64,000 nucleotides of DNA from Effrenium voratum (taxonomy: Eukaryota; Sar; Dinophyceae; Suessiales; Symbiodiniaceae). The stretch covers positions 679,597 through 743,596 of the forward strand of contig CAUJNA010003002.1 in the NCBI GenBank assembly GCA_963377175.1, in the 5' to 3' direction. Below, in pieces: positions 30,813-42,700 of the stretch. Each line of letters opens with the position of its first letter. Position 1 is the stretch's first letter. The notes below the pieces were generated by a model. It saw nothing but the letters and a program-made list of their open reading frames with translations. It had not been told where the DNA came from and ran no database searches. The position numbers and the translations under genes were made by a program.

Positions 30813-31174
30813 TTACTACTACTACTAACTGCTACTACCACAACCACTACTACTACGACGGCTACTACTAGTACTACTACTAGTCCTGCTGCTACTACTA
30901 CTACTGATACTACTATTCTTATTACTTCCATTACCAGTAGAGCCGGCGCAGCCGGTAGGCGGAAGTTTCAACAATAGAAAAACTATAGTTCTCTTTCTCT
31001 TTCTTTTCTTGACTCTTTTTCTCTTCTTCTTCCTTTTCATTGTTTCTTTTTTCTCCGTCCTTCTTCCTTTCTTCCTTTATTTCCTTCCTTCCTCCTTTCC
31101 TTCCTTCTTTCTATCTCTTTTTGTCTTTCTTTCTTTTGTTTGCTTGTTTTTTGCGCTGTTCTTTCTTTTGTCTC

Positions 31175-31217
31175 TTCTCTGTCTATCTATCTATCTGTCT
31201 ATCTATCTATCTAACTC

Positions 31218-31268
<51 letters not shown>

Positions 31269-31980
31269 CTCGTGTTATCTTATCTATCTATCTATCTGTC
31301 TATCTATCTATCTATCTATCTACCCGTCTCTCTTTTTATGTATGTATCGATCTATCTATCTATCTCTATCTCTATCTATCTATCTCTATCTATCTATCTC
31401 TCTCTCTATCTATCTATCTTTTTATCTACTTATCTCTCTATCTTTGTATCTATCCATCTATTTCTCTATCTATCTATCCATCTGTCTATCTATCTATCTA
31501 TTTCTCTATCTATCTACCTATTTATCTATCTATCTCTCTATCTCTCTTTCCATCTATTTATCTATCTCTCTATTTCTCTCTATCTATCGATCTATCTATT
31601 TCTCTCTGTCTCTCTCTTTCTATCTATCTATCTATCCATCTACCCGCCTCTTTGTTATCTATTTATCTATCTATCTTTCTATCTATCTATCTATCTATCT
31701 ATATCTCTCTCTCCATCTATCTCCCGCGTGTCTATCTATCTATCTCTCTCTCTCTCTATCTACCAATCCATCTCTCTATCTATCTATCTATCTATCGTTC
31801 TCTCTCTTTCTCCCTATCGATCTATCTATCTATCTATCTCTCTCTCTCTCTCTATCGATCGATTTATCTATCTATCTATCTCTCTATCTACCTATATCTA
31901 TCTGTCTGTCTATCTATCTATCTATCTATGTATCTCTCTATCCATCTCTCTCTCTTTGTCTCTCTATCTATGTATCTATT
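31175..31980 (+). repeat. (CTAT)n tetranucleotide array, block 1
   Basis: About 800 bp of CTAT with CTCT, CTGT and TTAT variants. Open frames of Ile/Tyr/Leu/Ser (up to 410 codons) are generated by the repeat and are not genes. Confidence 0.95.
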
Positions 31981-32029
31981 TTTTATTCCCGGAAGCATTG
32001 CGAAGGGTTCTTCTTCTAAAAGCGGCTGC

Positions 32030-32330
32030 CAACTTCACCTGCCAACTTCTCATGCCAACTTCTCATGCCAACTTGTCGAGAGTTACTTCACCTGCCAACT
32101 TCTCATGCCAACTTGTCGAGAGTTACTTCACCTGCCAACTTCTCATGCCAACTTGTCGAGAGTTACTTCACCTGCCTACTTCTCATGTCAACTTTTTGAG
32201 AGTTACTTCACCTGCCAACTTCTCATGTCAACTTTTCGGCTGTTATCTCATTCTACTAAAAGCACAAGCTAATTTGTCGGGTGTTACTTCACTATCCTAA
32301 AAACACAAGCTAACTTTTCTGTTCTACCTT
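32030..32330 (+). repeat. 40-bp tandem repeat, block 1
   Basis: Units of CACCTGCCAACTTCTCATGC followed by CAACTTGTCGAGAGTTACTT. About six units here, the last ones degenerate, before the 73-bp array. The same family resumes at 33.5 kb. Confidence 0.9.
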
Positions 32331-32387
32331 CACATCTCGACTCTTAATTCTTCTTCTTTTTATGGCGGGGGTAGGCCCGACGGGAGC

Positions 32388-33112
32388 TTACGAAACGCAC
32401 CCCTCTGCGGAGATCGTGCGTGTCGAAGCGCTCTCGCTGTGGCGCCGTGCGAATTTGTCTTGACCTTGGCGAACCCTCTGCGGAGATCGTGCGTGTCGAA
32501 GCGCTCTCGCTGTGGCGCCGTGCGAATTTGTCTTGACCTTGGCGAACCCTCTGCGGAGATCGTGCGTGTCGAAGCGCTCTCGCTGTGGCGCCGTGCGAAT
32601 TTGTCTTGACCTTGGCGAACCCTCTGCGGAGATCGTGCGTGTCGAAGCGCTCTCGCTGTGGCGCCGTGCGAATTTGTCTTGACCTTGGCGAACCCTCTGC
32701 GGAGATCGTGCGTGTCGAAGCGCTCTCGCTGTGGCGCCGTGCGAATTTGTCTTGACCTTGGCGAACCCTCTGCGGAGATCGTGCGTGTCGAAGCGCTCTC
32801 GCTGTGGCGCCGTGCGAATTTGTCTTGACCTTGGCGAACCCTCTGCGGAGATCGTGCGTGTCGAAGCGCTCTCGCTGTGGCGCCGTGCGAATTTGTCTTG
32901 ACCTTGGCGAACCCTCTGCGGAGATCCTGCGTGTCGAAGCGCTCTCGCTGTGGCGCCGTGCGAATTTGTCTTGAGCCCGATGAACCCTCTGCGGAGATCG
33001 TGCGTGTCGAAGCGCTCTCGCTGTGGCGCCGTGCGAATTTGTCTTGACCTTGGCGAACCCTCTGCGGAGATCGTGCGTGTCGAAGCGCTCTCGCTGTGGC
33101 GCCGTGCGATTT
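32388..33112 (+). repeat. 73-bp tandem array, about ten near-identical units
   Basis: Each unit contains CCTCTGCGGAGATCGTGCGT, GTCGAAGCGCTCTCGCTGTG and GAATTTGTCTTGACCTTGGC. Units are almost identical apart from single changes (for example GATCCTGCG near 32925 and AGCCCGATGAACC near 32974). 73 is not a multiple of 3, so three units make a 73-codon period, which explains the 335-codon minus-strand open frame; it is not taken as a gene. Confidence 0.95.
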
Positions 33113-33139
33113 TCTTGCTCGCGAAACGGCTTTTGGAAG

Positions 33140-33205
33140 TTGTCTCGTGGTGTGCGCGCCTGCTTTCGCAATCCCGCGGTCCCGGGTTCGATTCCCCCCT
33201 GGTCC
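33140..33205 (+). tRNA. tRNA-like sequence (degenerate, probably pseudogene or SINE head)
   Basis: GCGGTCCCGGGTTCGATTCC is a perfect T-arm / pol III B-box context. The preceding TCTCGTGGTGTGCGCGCCTG resembles the D-arm and anticodon arm of an alanine-type tRNA. The anticodon stem does not pair and no acceptor stem closes, so it is not a functional tRNA as read. It sits exactly between the 73-bp array and the 60-bp array. Confidence 0.35.
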
Positions 33206-33207
33206 GC

Positions 33208-33480
33208 GGCAGCTCCGGCTTGAAAATCGCAGCTTTTAAGTACAAACGTAGTACGCGGAGCGTGCTCCTGCAGCTCCGGCTGGAAAATCGCAACTTTTAA
33301 GTACAGACGTAGTACGCGGAGGCTGCTGCAGCTCCGGCTGGAAAATCGCACTTTTTAAGTACAGACGTAGTACGCGGAGCGTGCTCCCGCAGCTCCGGCT
33401 GGAAAATCGCAACTTTTAGATACAAATGGCTGGAAAATCGCAACTGTAAATTGCAAATGTAGCACGCGGAGCGCCTCCGC
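33208..33480 (+). repeat. 60-bp tandem repeat (forward)
   Basis: Units carry CAGCTCCGGCTGGAAAATCG, CAACTTTTAAGTACA and CGTAGTACGCGGAG. About four and a half copies. The reverse complement of the AAAATCGCAACTTTTAAGTAC core forms the arrays at 34.95 and 36.08 kb. Confidence 0.85.
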
Positions 33481-33489
33481 CGCTCCAGC

Positions 33490-34425
33490 TTTTTGAGGGT
33501 TAATTACTTCACCTGCCAGTTTCTCATGCCGAAACTTCGAGAATTACTTCACCTGCCAGCTTCTCATGCCACCTTTTCGAGAGTTACTTCACCTGCCAAC
33601 TTCTCGTGCCAACTTTTCGAGGAGTTACTTCACCTGCGAGCTTATCATGCCAACTTTTCGAGAGTTACTACACCTGCGAGCTTCTCATGCCAACTTTTCG
33701 AGAATTACTTTACCTGCCAACTTCTCATGCCAACTTTTCGAGAAATACTTTACCTGCCAACCTCTCGTGGCAACTTCACCTGCCAACTTTTCGAGAATTA
33801 CTTCACCTGCCAACTTCTCATGCCAACTTTTCGAGAAATACTTTATCTGCCAACCTCTCGTGGCAACTTTTCGAAAAATTACTTCACCTGCCAGCTTCTC
33901 ATGCCAACTTTTCGAGAGGTACTTCACCTGCCAACATCGCCTGCCAACTTTTCGAGAGTTACTTCGCCTGCCAACTTCTCGCGCCAACTTTTCGAGAATT
34001 ACTTCGCCTGCCAACTTCTCATGCTAACTTTTCGAAAGTTACTTCACCTGCCGGCTTCTCACGCCAACTTTTCGAGAGTTACTTCACGCGCCATCTTCTC
34101 GTGCCAACTTTTCGAGAATTACTTCACCTGCCAGCTTCTCACGCCAACTTTTCGAGAGTTACTTCACCTGCCAACTTCTCATGCCAACTCTTTGAGAGTT
34201 ATTTCACCTGCCAACTTCTCATGCCAACTTTTCTCTTGAGTTACTTCGCCTGCCAACTTCTCATGTCAACTTTGCGAGAATTACTTCACCCGCCAACTTT
34301 GCCAGCCAACTATTCGAGAGTTACTTAACCTGCCAGCTTCTCATGCCAACTTTTTGAGAATTGCTTTGCCTGCCAACTCCTCATGCTAACTGTGCGAGAG
34401 TTACCTCACCTGCATCAACTTGCCT
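33490..34425 (+). repeat. 40-bp tandem repeat, block 2
   Basis: More than 20 units of ACTTCACCTGCCAACTTCTC followed by ATGCCAACTTTTCGAGAGTT with scattered substitutions. The period gives open frames of 240-248 codons that are repeat artefacts. Block 1 (32030-32330) is the same family. Confidence 0.92.
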
Positions 34426-34454
34426 CTATGCTTCCGGGCCACTCGTCGTCTAGT

Positions 34455-34789
34455 TTGTCTATCTATCTATCTATCTATATATCTACTTCTCTCTCTATCT
34501 ATCTATCCATCTATCTCTCTATCTATCTATCCATCTGTCTATCTATCTGTCTGTCTATTTCTCTATCTGTCTATCGATCTATCTGTCTATCTATCTCTCT
34601 AACTATCTACTTTCCATCTCTCTATCTATCTATCTATCTCTGTCTATTTATCTATCTATCTATCTCTCTCTCTCAATCAATCGAATCAATCTATCTATCT
34701 ACCTATCTATCTATCTATCTATCTATCGATCTCTCTATCTATCTATTTATCTGTCTATCTATTTATCTCTCTGTCTATCTATCTCTCTG

Positions 34790-34870
<81 letters not shown>

Positions 34871-34935
34871 CTATCTCTCTCTCTCTCTCTATCTATCTAT
34901 CTGTCTATCTATCTATCTATCTATCTCTCTATCTT
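34455..34935 (+). repeat. (CTAT)n array, block 2
   Basis: About 480 bp of CTAT with CTCT and CTGT variants. It is flanked on the left by the 40-bp repeats and on the right by the reverse-oriented 60-bp family. Confidence 0.95.
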
Positions 34936-34939
34936 CTTT

Positions 34940-35215
34940 CGTACTTAAAAGTTGCTATTCTCGAGCCCCAGCTGCGGATGTGGACTTCACGTACTACTTT
35001 CATACTTAAAAGTTGCGATTTTCGAGCCCCAGCTGCGAAAGTGGACTTCGCGTGCTGCGAAATTGGACTTCGCGTACTACTTTCGTGCTAAAAAGTTGCG
35101 ATTTTCGAGGCGCAGCTGCGAAAGTGGATTTCACGTACTACTTTCGTACTTAAAAGTTGCGATTTTCGAGCCCCAACTGCGAAAGTGGACTTCTCGTACT
35201 ACTTTCGTACTTAAG
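34940..35215 (-). repeat. 60-bp repeat family, inverted block 1
   Basis: Units read CTTTCGTACTTAAAAGTTGC and then GATTTTCGAGCCCCAGCTGC, followed by GAAAGTGGACTTCGCG, the reverse orientation of 33208-33480. About four to five units. Confidence 0.85.
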
Positions 35216-36077
35216 CCCCTGTGCTTTCTCGACTATTCTTTAAATAGCCTCGACCATTTAAAAAACGAAAGGCTATAAAAGTAATGTCCCTCGACCATTA
35301 AAAGTAGGTCTAGACAAACTTGGCCAACTCGAGACGGCTGGCTCCTGACATCCCCACGCGCTTCTGTGCAGTGAGAGGTTGAAGAACCTTATTGCTGCGT
35401 TTTATGAAATAAGCTAAGTATGCTAAGCATGTTTTACAGTCGCTTCATCCCGTTGTAATCACACGCTGTCACCATGCTGTGTCAATTTGGCTTGTCCCTC
35501 ACATGCCCGTGCGTGTTTTTTCCACTTCTTGTCCACAGCTCCACAGAGTCTGATCGCGTGTTGTTTTTTTGATTGTTTAGTCGATTTCGAAAGAAAATGA
35601 GGCGTGGACAAACCATGGACAAACCGTGGAAAGTACGTTTTTTAGCGTGGAAAGTACATTTAAAAGCGTGGAAAGTACATTTAAAAGCGTGGACAACCAT
35701 ACCCCCAGGAGCCCACAACGCATGTTTGATCGGCAGCGATGCCCCGAAGCCACTAAGTTTGCAGCATTTTTCAAACAACCGGACTTCAGTACCAACATGC
35801 GAAGAATCTATGCACGCCTCTACAGTAGGCGGGACACCTGGCGATTTTGAAAAGAGATGCGACCATACATTTGGCAAGCCGGGGAATGAGTGGCTTGGGT
35901 GCAGTCATTTGCAGCTGGGAGGATGAGGGCGGCGTGACTTTCAGTCACCTGACCCTAAGCAATTCTTGGGCAACAAAAACCATGATTTTTTGGATATTCA
36001 GGGCCAGGCGCAAAAAACAGTCTTTCGGCAAAAAACAGTCTAGCGACCTCGTAATGGCCTTTGGAAGCCTAGGGAAA

Positions 36078-36290
36078 TGCGATTTTCAAGCCCCAGCTGC
36101 GAAAGTTGACTTCGCGTACTACTTTCGTACCTAACGGTTGCGATTTTCGAGCCCCAGCTGCGAAAGTGGACTCGCGTACTACTTTCGTACTTAAAAGTTG
36201 CGATTTTCGAGCCCCAGACGTACTACTCTTGTACTTAAAAGTTGCGATTTCCGAGCCCCAGCTGCGAAAGTGGATTCACTTACTACTTTC
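36078..36290 (-). repeat. 60-bp repeat family, inverted block 2
   Basis: GCGATTTTCAAGCCCCAGCT and then GCGAAAGTTGACTTCGCGTA begin about four units of the same family as 34940-35215. It is followed directly by the third (CTAT)n block. Confidence 0.85.
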
Positions 36291-36294
36291 ATCT

Positions 36295-36521
36295 ATATAT
36301 CTTTCTATCTCTCTGTTTATCTATCTTTCTGTTTATCTATCTACATATCCATCTATCTATCTATTTATCTATCTCTTTTTTATCTATCTATCTCTCTCTA
36401 ACTATCTACTTTCTATCTAGTCTGTCTATCTATCTATCTCTCTCTCTCTTTTGATCTATCGATCGATCGATCTATCTATCTATCTACTTCTTTATATATC
36501 TACCTATCTATCTACCTATCC

Positions 36522-36563
<42 letters not shown>

Positions 36564-36896
36564 TTCTTTTCTATCTATCCATCTCTCTCTAACTATCTAC
36601 TTTCTATCTCTATCCATCTATTTATCTATGTATCTGTCTATCTATCTACTTTCTATCTACTATCTATCTAATCTACCTATCTATCTATTTATCTACCTAT
36701 CTATCTATTTATCTACCTATCTATTTTTCTATCTATCTATCTACCTCAATCTCTCACTATCTAGTTTCTTTCTAATCTATCTATCTATTTATTTTCTATC
36801 TAATCTAATTTGTTGATCGATGTATCTATCTATCTATCTATCTACTTATCTATCTATCTATCTCTTTATCTATCTATCTCTCTCTCCTTTTATCTA

Positions 36897-36928
<32 letters not shown>

Positions 36929-37042
36929 CTTTCATTTATCTGTCTATCTATCTACTTTCTATCTACTTTCTATCTAATCTTTTTTTCATCTATCTATCTA
37001 ATCTAATCTATCTACCTATCTATCTATCTATCTCTCTATCTG
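36295..37042 (+). repeat. (CTAT)n array, block 3
   Basis: About 750 bp of CTAT and CTAC variants with several ATCTACTTTCTATCTA interruptions. It ends against the 45-bp 'TGCGAAAGTGCTGCGCCTGC' repeats. Confidence 0.95.
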
Positions 37043-38655
37043 TACCCAAACTTGCGAAAGTGCTGCGCCTACCACGAAATCTGTATTTGACCTTGCGAAA
37101 GTACTGCGCCTGCCACGAAATCTGCTTGCCACGAAATCTGTATTTGACCTTGCGAAAGTGCTGCGCCTGCCTTGAAATCTGCACCTGACCTTTTGAAAGT
37201 GCTGCGCCTGCCACGCACTTCAAACCTTGAGAAAAGTTGACCTTGCGAAAGTGCTGCGCCTGCCACGAAATCTGCGTTGCCGTGCCAATGGTCCCGGCGC
37301 CGAGCCCGCTCCAAGACCGCTCCGAGCCCGCTCCGACCAGACGCCGCGGACTGGCTAGCTTTCGTGTTTCCGAACGCCGATTCACGCACAGGGCCACGCT
37401 TTTTGCGACTTTCTCATCTCCGAAAACGCCGATTCACGCACAGGGCCACGCTTTTTGCGACTTTCTCTTCCCCTGCCACACGCGCGCGCATTTTTCCTCG
37501 TGGACTTATTTCTTCTCTTGTCATTTGTTTTAGAGAACTAGCTTTCAATTAGTTGCCGTAACACGGAAGTTCCTTCTAAACTTCCTTTGACTACTGCTAC
37601 CTGCTACTGCTACTGCTACCGCTACTGCTACTGCCACTGCTACCACTACTACCACCACTACTGGTACTACTTTTACTACTATCACGTTTAGTATAATAGT
37701 TTAGATTGCCAGGAATCTTACCAGCATGTCTGGTTTTGCTAGTAGTTTCATTATTGCCACGAATTTGTGGTAATGACTTAGTAAGCAGCAGTTGCCGGGT
37801 GCAGCTTGAATATTCTGTTGTGGTACGCAAGTAGCATGCAAAACACACGCGCGAGTGCGGACCGCTCGCGCGCGGAACCCACGGGCGCGGAACCCGCAGG
37901 CGCGAAACCCGCGGCCGCGTAGAATTCGCGTAGTGCCTATTTCACGCTTCTACCTTCTCACGGGCGCTGCCCGCAAAAGGATACAACATCTCTGAAGCAT
38001 CCCAGTTGTGTTGTTGTGCGATGGCTTCGGCCTGCGTTGTACTTTTCTATCATGTCTCAAAGTGTTCATTTGACTTGCTACCGCGCTGCATCCAGGGCTA
38101 TTAGGCCGCCACAGCAGGATAAGTGTCATCTTTTCTTAGGGATTGCTATTACTGCTACTAGTCTCAGCAGGAACATTGCTTCAATACGACCGCTGGCGTT
38201 GTAGTAACGGTACCTTACTACCGGGGCTGCTTTGTTTCTACTTTTTTTGTTGCTTGCTGGAAAACGAGACGTCATTGGTTGATCGATGCTCACCCTAGGG
38301 CCTTAGGGTCTGAAACAAGTCTGAAACAGGTCTGAAACAGGTCTGAAACAGGTCTGAAACATCCTTTCTGAAACATCCCGACGCATGTCGCTGATTTTGA
38401 CTGCGCAGGCTTGCTCGAAAGTATCCTCTAGAACCCTGGATGTTGACTTTGTTTGGCAGGCCCAGACAGTGCTCTCCAAGTCTGATTGCTAGCAAGGGCT
38501 AGATGGAAGCTGCAAACCGAAGTTTCGCCGACGAATTCCGCGATTGGACCGCGATTGGACCGCGACTGGACCGCGATTGGACCGCGATTGGACCGCGATT
38601 GGACGAATGCCGCCAGTGAGCCCCTGCCCATCCGGGCTTTGCCGCTTCCTTCAAG

Positions 38656-38787
38656 CAGGTTTATGGTGGCCAACAAGTTGCTGAGGCGGAGGGAAAAATG
38701 GAGCACATGAAAGACTTTGCTGCAGACAGCAATGAGTCCAGTTCCTCGAGCAGCACTTCTACCACATCAGATTCTGTGGACTCATAG
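38656..38787 (+). CDS. Terminal exon with a Ser-rich tail, unknown protein
   Basis: CTTCCTTCAAG| opens QVYGGQQVAEAEGKMEHMKD and then FAADSNESSSSSSTSTTSDS, followed by VDS and a TAG stop. The acidic, serine-rich C-terminus is typical of a disordered, phosphorylatable tail. It follows the 11-bp GATTGGACCGC array by about 50 bp. No domain recognised; upstream exons not identified. Confidence 0.5.
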   Translation, partial: QVYGGQQVAEAEGKMEHMKDFAADSNESSSSSSTSTTSDSVDS

Positions 38788-39068
38788 GATCGAGCAAGTT
38801 GCAGCGGCGAGAAGCGAAAAAGAAGGCCGTTATGCGCAATGTTGCTCCGCGATTGGGAACTGTGGGGCCGCGATTGGATCGCGGTTGGCCGGCGATTGGG
38901 AGGTTCCCAGGCAAAGTAATTTTGTACAACCCCCATATATATGTATATATATAGTAGGCTGAGCTGTTGTTTGTAGGGCGGCTGCGAGGGCAATGTAAAA
39001 TATATGTTCATGGTCATGAGAAACGGCATCCAGTCATGCCCGAAAGCCATTTTGTGATTCGTCATCAG

Positions 39069-39198
39069 GGTTTTCCAAATGTCGGCCGAAAAGCAACGGG
39101 AGTGCCTGATTCATGCCCCCCGCATGTTCTTGGCGCACATGCGAGAGCTGCACAAGACTGAACCTCTGCAAGCTTCGAGAGTCGCCAAAAGTTGGCTC
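39069..39198 (+). CDS. Exon, unknown protein
   Basis: TTCGTCATCAG|G opens VFQMSAEKQRECLIHAPRMF and then LAHMRELHKTEPLQASRVAK, followed by SWL, ending TGGCTC|GTATGT, a strong donor, in phase 0. Translation could also initiate at the ATG at 39079. Charged and helical, clearly protein-like. No family recognised. Confidence 0.6.
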
Positions 39199-39228
39199 GT
39201 ATGTTGGTCATGTTTGTTTAATTGACAG

Positions 39229-39316
39229 GGATGTAGCAGACAGAAAAGGCACGGGCGATCAAGACAAGGGTCCACCAGGTCCGCCGCCCAGCTCAGCACT
39301 CAGCTCCATGCCATAG
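39229..39316 (+). CDS. Possible terminal exon, unknown protein
   Basis: TTTAATTGACAG| is a good acceptor 30 bp after the donor of 39069-39198. One frame reads DVADRKGTGDQDKGPPGPPP and then SSALSSMP with a TAG stop; another, matching the upstream phase, reads GCSRQKRHGRSRQGSTRSAA and stops at 39330. The 30-nt intron implied would be unusually short, so the join is doubtful. Confidence 0.35.
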
Positions 39317-39619
39317 CGTCCAACTAATGGACCGAGCTGTGTGTCCGAAGCTGACCCGATCAATTTGCAGACTTAAATATGATATTCCTGAAACACTTCC
39401 GTCAAAATGTTGCATTGCCAATGTATCAACTAAAGCTGTTGGAGCCACTACCAGGTTTCTGATTAGTATGTGGCGCAGTTCTGACTCGGAAACATCGCGC
39501 GAATTTCCCATCTCCACTCGGGAGAGCGCATCTTGCGCTGCAACCGCGCTTTGCAGCCCTAGGCCGAGAGCGCTGGAGTCATGATTGGCGACCGATTGGT
39601 TTCCATAGGCGCGGCATGA
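39293..39619 (-). CDS. Probable terminal exon, unknown protein (minus strand)
   Basis: On the minus strand, GAGCTGTGCCTGCAG| opens a 109-codon frame ending in TGA. It reads SALGLGLQSAVAAQDALSRV, then EMGNSRDVSESELRHILIRN and LVVAPTALVDTLAMQHFDGS. Composition is balanced and helical. The plus strand is also open here (KLTRSICRLKYDIPETLPSK), so the strand is not certain; the acceptor favours minus. Its 3' end overlaps the possible plus exon at 39229. Confidence 0.45.
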   Translation of the reverse strand, partial: SCRAYGNQSVANHDSSALGLGLQSAVAAQDALSRVEMGNSRDVSESELRHILIRNLVVAPTALVDTLAMQHFDGSVSGISYLSLQIDRVSFGHTARSISWTLWHGAEC

Positions 39620-39709
39620 CTGCAGGCACAGCTCCATGTAATTCCTTTCACGCTATGCTTTTCTGTGTTCTATATGTGTGGCTATACCCAGCTGTTCCAC
39701 GGTTCTTAC

Positions 39710-42700
39710 TCTCAGAAATCAATGGATGCGGGATAAGGTTCAAAATCAATGGATGCCGGATTGAAACAAACCAAAACAATGTTCAAAATCAATGGATGCG
39801 GGATTGAACCAAGCCAAAATAAGGTTCAAAATCAATGGATGCCGGATTCAATCAAACCCAAACAAAGTTCAAAATCAATTGATGTTGAACCTTATTTTGG
39901 TTTGGTTCAATCCCGCATCCATTGATTTTGAACTTTGTTTTGGTTGGCTTCAATTCGGCATCCATTAATTTTGAACCTTATTTTGGTTTGGTTCAATCCC
40001 GCATCCATTGCTTTTGAACTTTGTTTTGGTTTGGTTCAATGCGGCATCTATTGATTTTGGACCTTATTTTGGTTTGGTTCAATCCCGCATCCATTGTTTT
40101 TGAACTTTGTTTGGGTCTGATTGAATCCGGCATCCATTGATGTTGAACTTTATTTTGGTTTGGTTCAATCCCGTATCCGCTGATGTTGAACTTTGTTTGG
40201 GTTTGATTGAATCCGGCATCCATTGATTTTTAACTTTGTTTTGGTTTGGTTCAATCCCGCATGCATTGATTCAAAGTTCAAAATCAATGGATGCGGGACT
40301 GAACCAAACCTAAATAACGTTCAACATCAATGGGTGCCGGATTCAATCAATCTCAAACGAAGTTCAAAAACAATGGATGCGGGATTGAACCAAACCAAAA
40401 TAATTTTCAAAATCAATGGATGCGGGATTCAATCAAACTCAAACAAAGTTCAAAATCAATGGATGCGGGGTTGAAACAAACCAAACAAAGTTCTACATCA
40501 AGGGATGCCGGATTCAATCAATCCCAAACAAAGTTCAACATCAGCGGATGCGGGATTGAACCAAACCACAATAAAGTTCAAAATTAACGGATGCGGGATT
40601 GAAACAAACCAAAACAAGGTTCAATATCAATAAATGCCGAATTAAAACCAACCAAAACACAGTTCAAAATCAATTAATGCAAAATTAAACCAAACCAAAA
40701 TCAAGTTCAAAATCAATGGATGCCGGATTCAATCAATCCCAAACGAAGTTCAAAATTAATGGATGCAGGATTGAAACAAGCCAAATAGAGTTCAAAATTA
40801 ATGGATGCGGGATTGCAACAAACCAAAATAGAGTTCAACATCAATGGATGCCGGATTTAATCAATCCCAAACGAAGATCAAAATGACTGGATGCAGGATT
40901 GAAACAAGCCAAAATACAGTTCAATATTAATGGATGCGGGATTGAAACAAACCAAAATAGAGTTCAACATCAATGGATGCCGGATTCAATCAATCCCCAA
41001 CGAAGATCAAAATTCATGGATGCAGGATTGAAACAAACCAAAATACAGTTCAAAATTAATGGATGCGGGATTGAAACAAACCAAAATAGAGTTCAACATC
41101 AATGGATGCCGGATTCAATCAATCCCAAACGAAGATCAAAATTAATGGATGCAGGATTGAAACAAACCAAAATAGAGTTCAAAATTAATGGATGCGGGAT
41201 TGAAACAAACCAACATAGAGTTCAACATTAATGGATGCCGGATTCAATCAATCCCAAACGAAGATCAAAATTTATGGATGCAGGATTGAAACAAACCAAA
41301 ATACAGTTCAAAATTAATGGATGCGGGATTGAAACAAACCAAAATAGAGTTCAACATCAATGGATGCCGGATTCAATCAAACCCAAACGAAGATCAAAAT
41401 TAATGGATGCAGGATTGAAACAAACCAAAATACAGTTCAAAATTAATGGATGCGGGATTGAAACAATCCAAAATAGAGTTCAACATCAATGGATGCCGGA
41501 TTCAATCAAACCCAAACGAAGATCAAAATTAATGGATGCAGGATTGAAACAAACCAAAATAGAGTTCAAAATTAATGGATGCGGGATTGAAACAAACCAA
41601 ATAGAGTTCAACATTAATGGATGCCGGATTCAATCAATCCCAAACGAAGATCAAAATTTATGGATGCAGGATTGAAACAAACCAAAATACAGTTCAAAAT
41701 TAATGGATGCGGGATTGAAACAAACCAAAATAGAGTTCAACATCAATGGATGCCGGATTCAATCAAACCCAAACGAAGATCAAAATTAATGGATGCAGGA
41801 TTGAAACAAGCCAAAATGCAGTTCAAAATTAATGGATGCGGGATTGAAACAAACCAAAATAGAGTTCAACATCAATGGATGCCGGATTCAATCAAACCCA
41901 AACGAAGATCAAAATTAATGGATGCAGGATTGAAACAAGCCAAAATGCAGTTCAAAATTAATGGATGCGGGATTGAAACAAACCAAAATAGAGTTCAACA
42001 TCAATGGATGCCGGATTCAATCAAACCCAAACGAAGATCAAAATTAATGGATGCAGGATTGAAACAAGCCAAAATGCAGTTCAAAATTAATGGATGCGGG
42101 ATTGAAACAAACCAAAATAGAGTTCAACATCAATGGATGCCGGATTCAATCATCCCAAACGAAGATCAAAATTAATGGATGCAGGATTGAAACAAGCCAA
42201 AATGCAGTTCAAAATTAATGGATGCGGGATTGAAACAAACCAAAATAGAGTTCAACATCAATGGATGCCGGATTCAATCAATCCCAAACGAAGATCAAAA
42301 TTAATGGATGCAGGATTGAAACAAGCCAAAATGCAGTTCAAAATTAATGGATGCGGGATTGAAACAAACCAAAATAGAGTTCAACATCAATGGATGCCGG
42401 ATTCAATCAAACCCAAACGAAGATCAAAATTAATGGATGCAGGATTGAAACAAGCCAAAATGCAGTTCAAAATTCATGGATGCGGGATTGAAACAAGCCA
42501 AATAGAGTTCAACATCAGTGGATGCCGGATTCAATCAAACCCAAACGAAGATCAAAATTAATGGATGCAGGATTGAAACAAGGATTCAAAATCAAACCCA
42601 AACGAAGATCAAAATTAATGGATGCAGGATTGAAACAATCCAAAATAGAGTTCAACATCAATGGATGCCGGATTCAATCAAACCCAAACGAATATCAAAA

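Larger units (their letters stand above)
30306..38655. other. Repeat-dominated region without supported genes
   Basis: Apart from the annotated arrays, it contains (AT)n at 30577-30602 and (CTA)n at 30750-30830. A C/T-rich tract spans 30985-31170. A repeated 'TGCGCCTGCCACGAAATCTG' unit of about 45 bp spans 37055-37285. A tandem pair CCGATTCACGCACAGGGCCA is near 37380 and 37430. CTGCTA repeats lie at 37600-37665, GGTCTGAAACA repeats at 38318-38365, and an 11-bp GATTGGACCGC array at 38530-38605. No convincing exon was seen between 30306 and 38655. Confidence 0.5.

Noticed and set aside
31009..32300. ORFs up to 410 codons (Tyr/Leu/Ser/Ile repeats)
   Set aside because: Generated entirely by the (CTAT)n microsatellite and the 40-bp repeat.
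32344..33351. 335-codon minus-strand ORF with a 73-residue period
   Set aside because: The 73-bp unit lacks stops in all three registers on that strand; near-identity between units at the DNA level with no synonymous bias argues for a satellite, not a protein.
32030..34425. Regularly spaced repeats that might suggest a CRISPR array
   Set aside because: Units are directly adjacent with no unique spacers of constant length and the context is eukaryotic.
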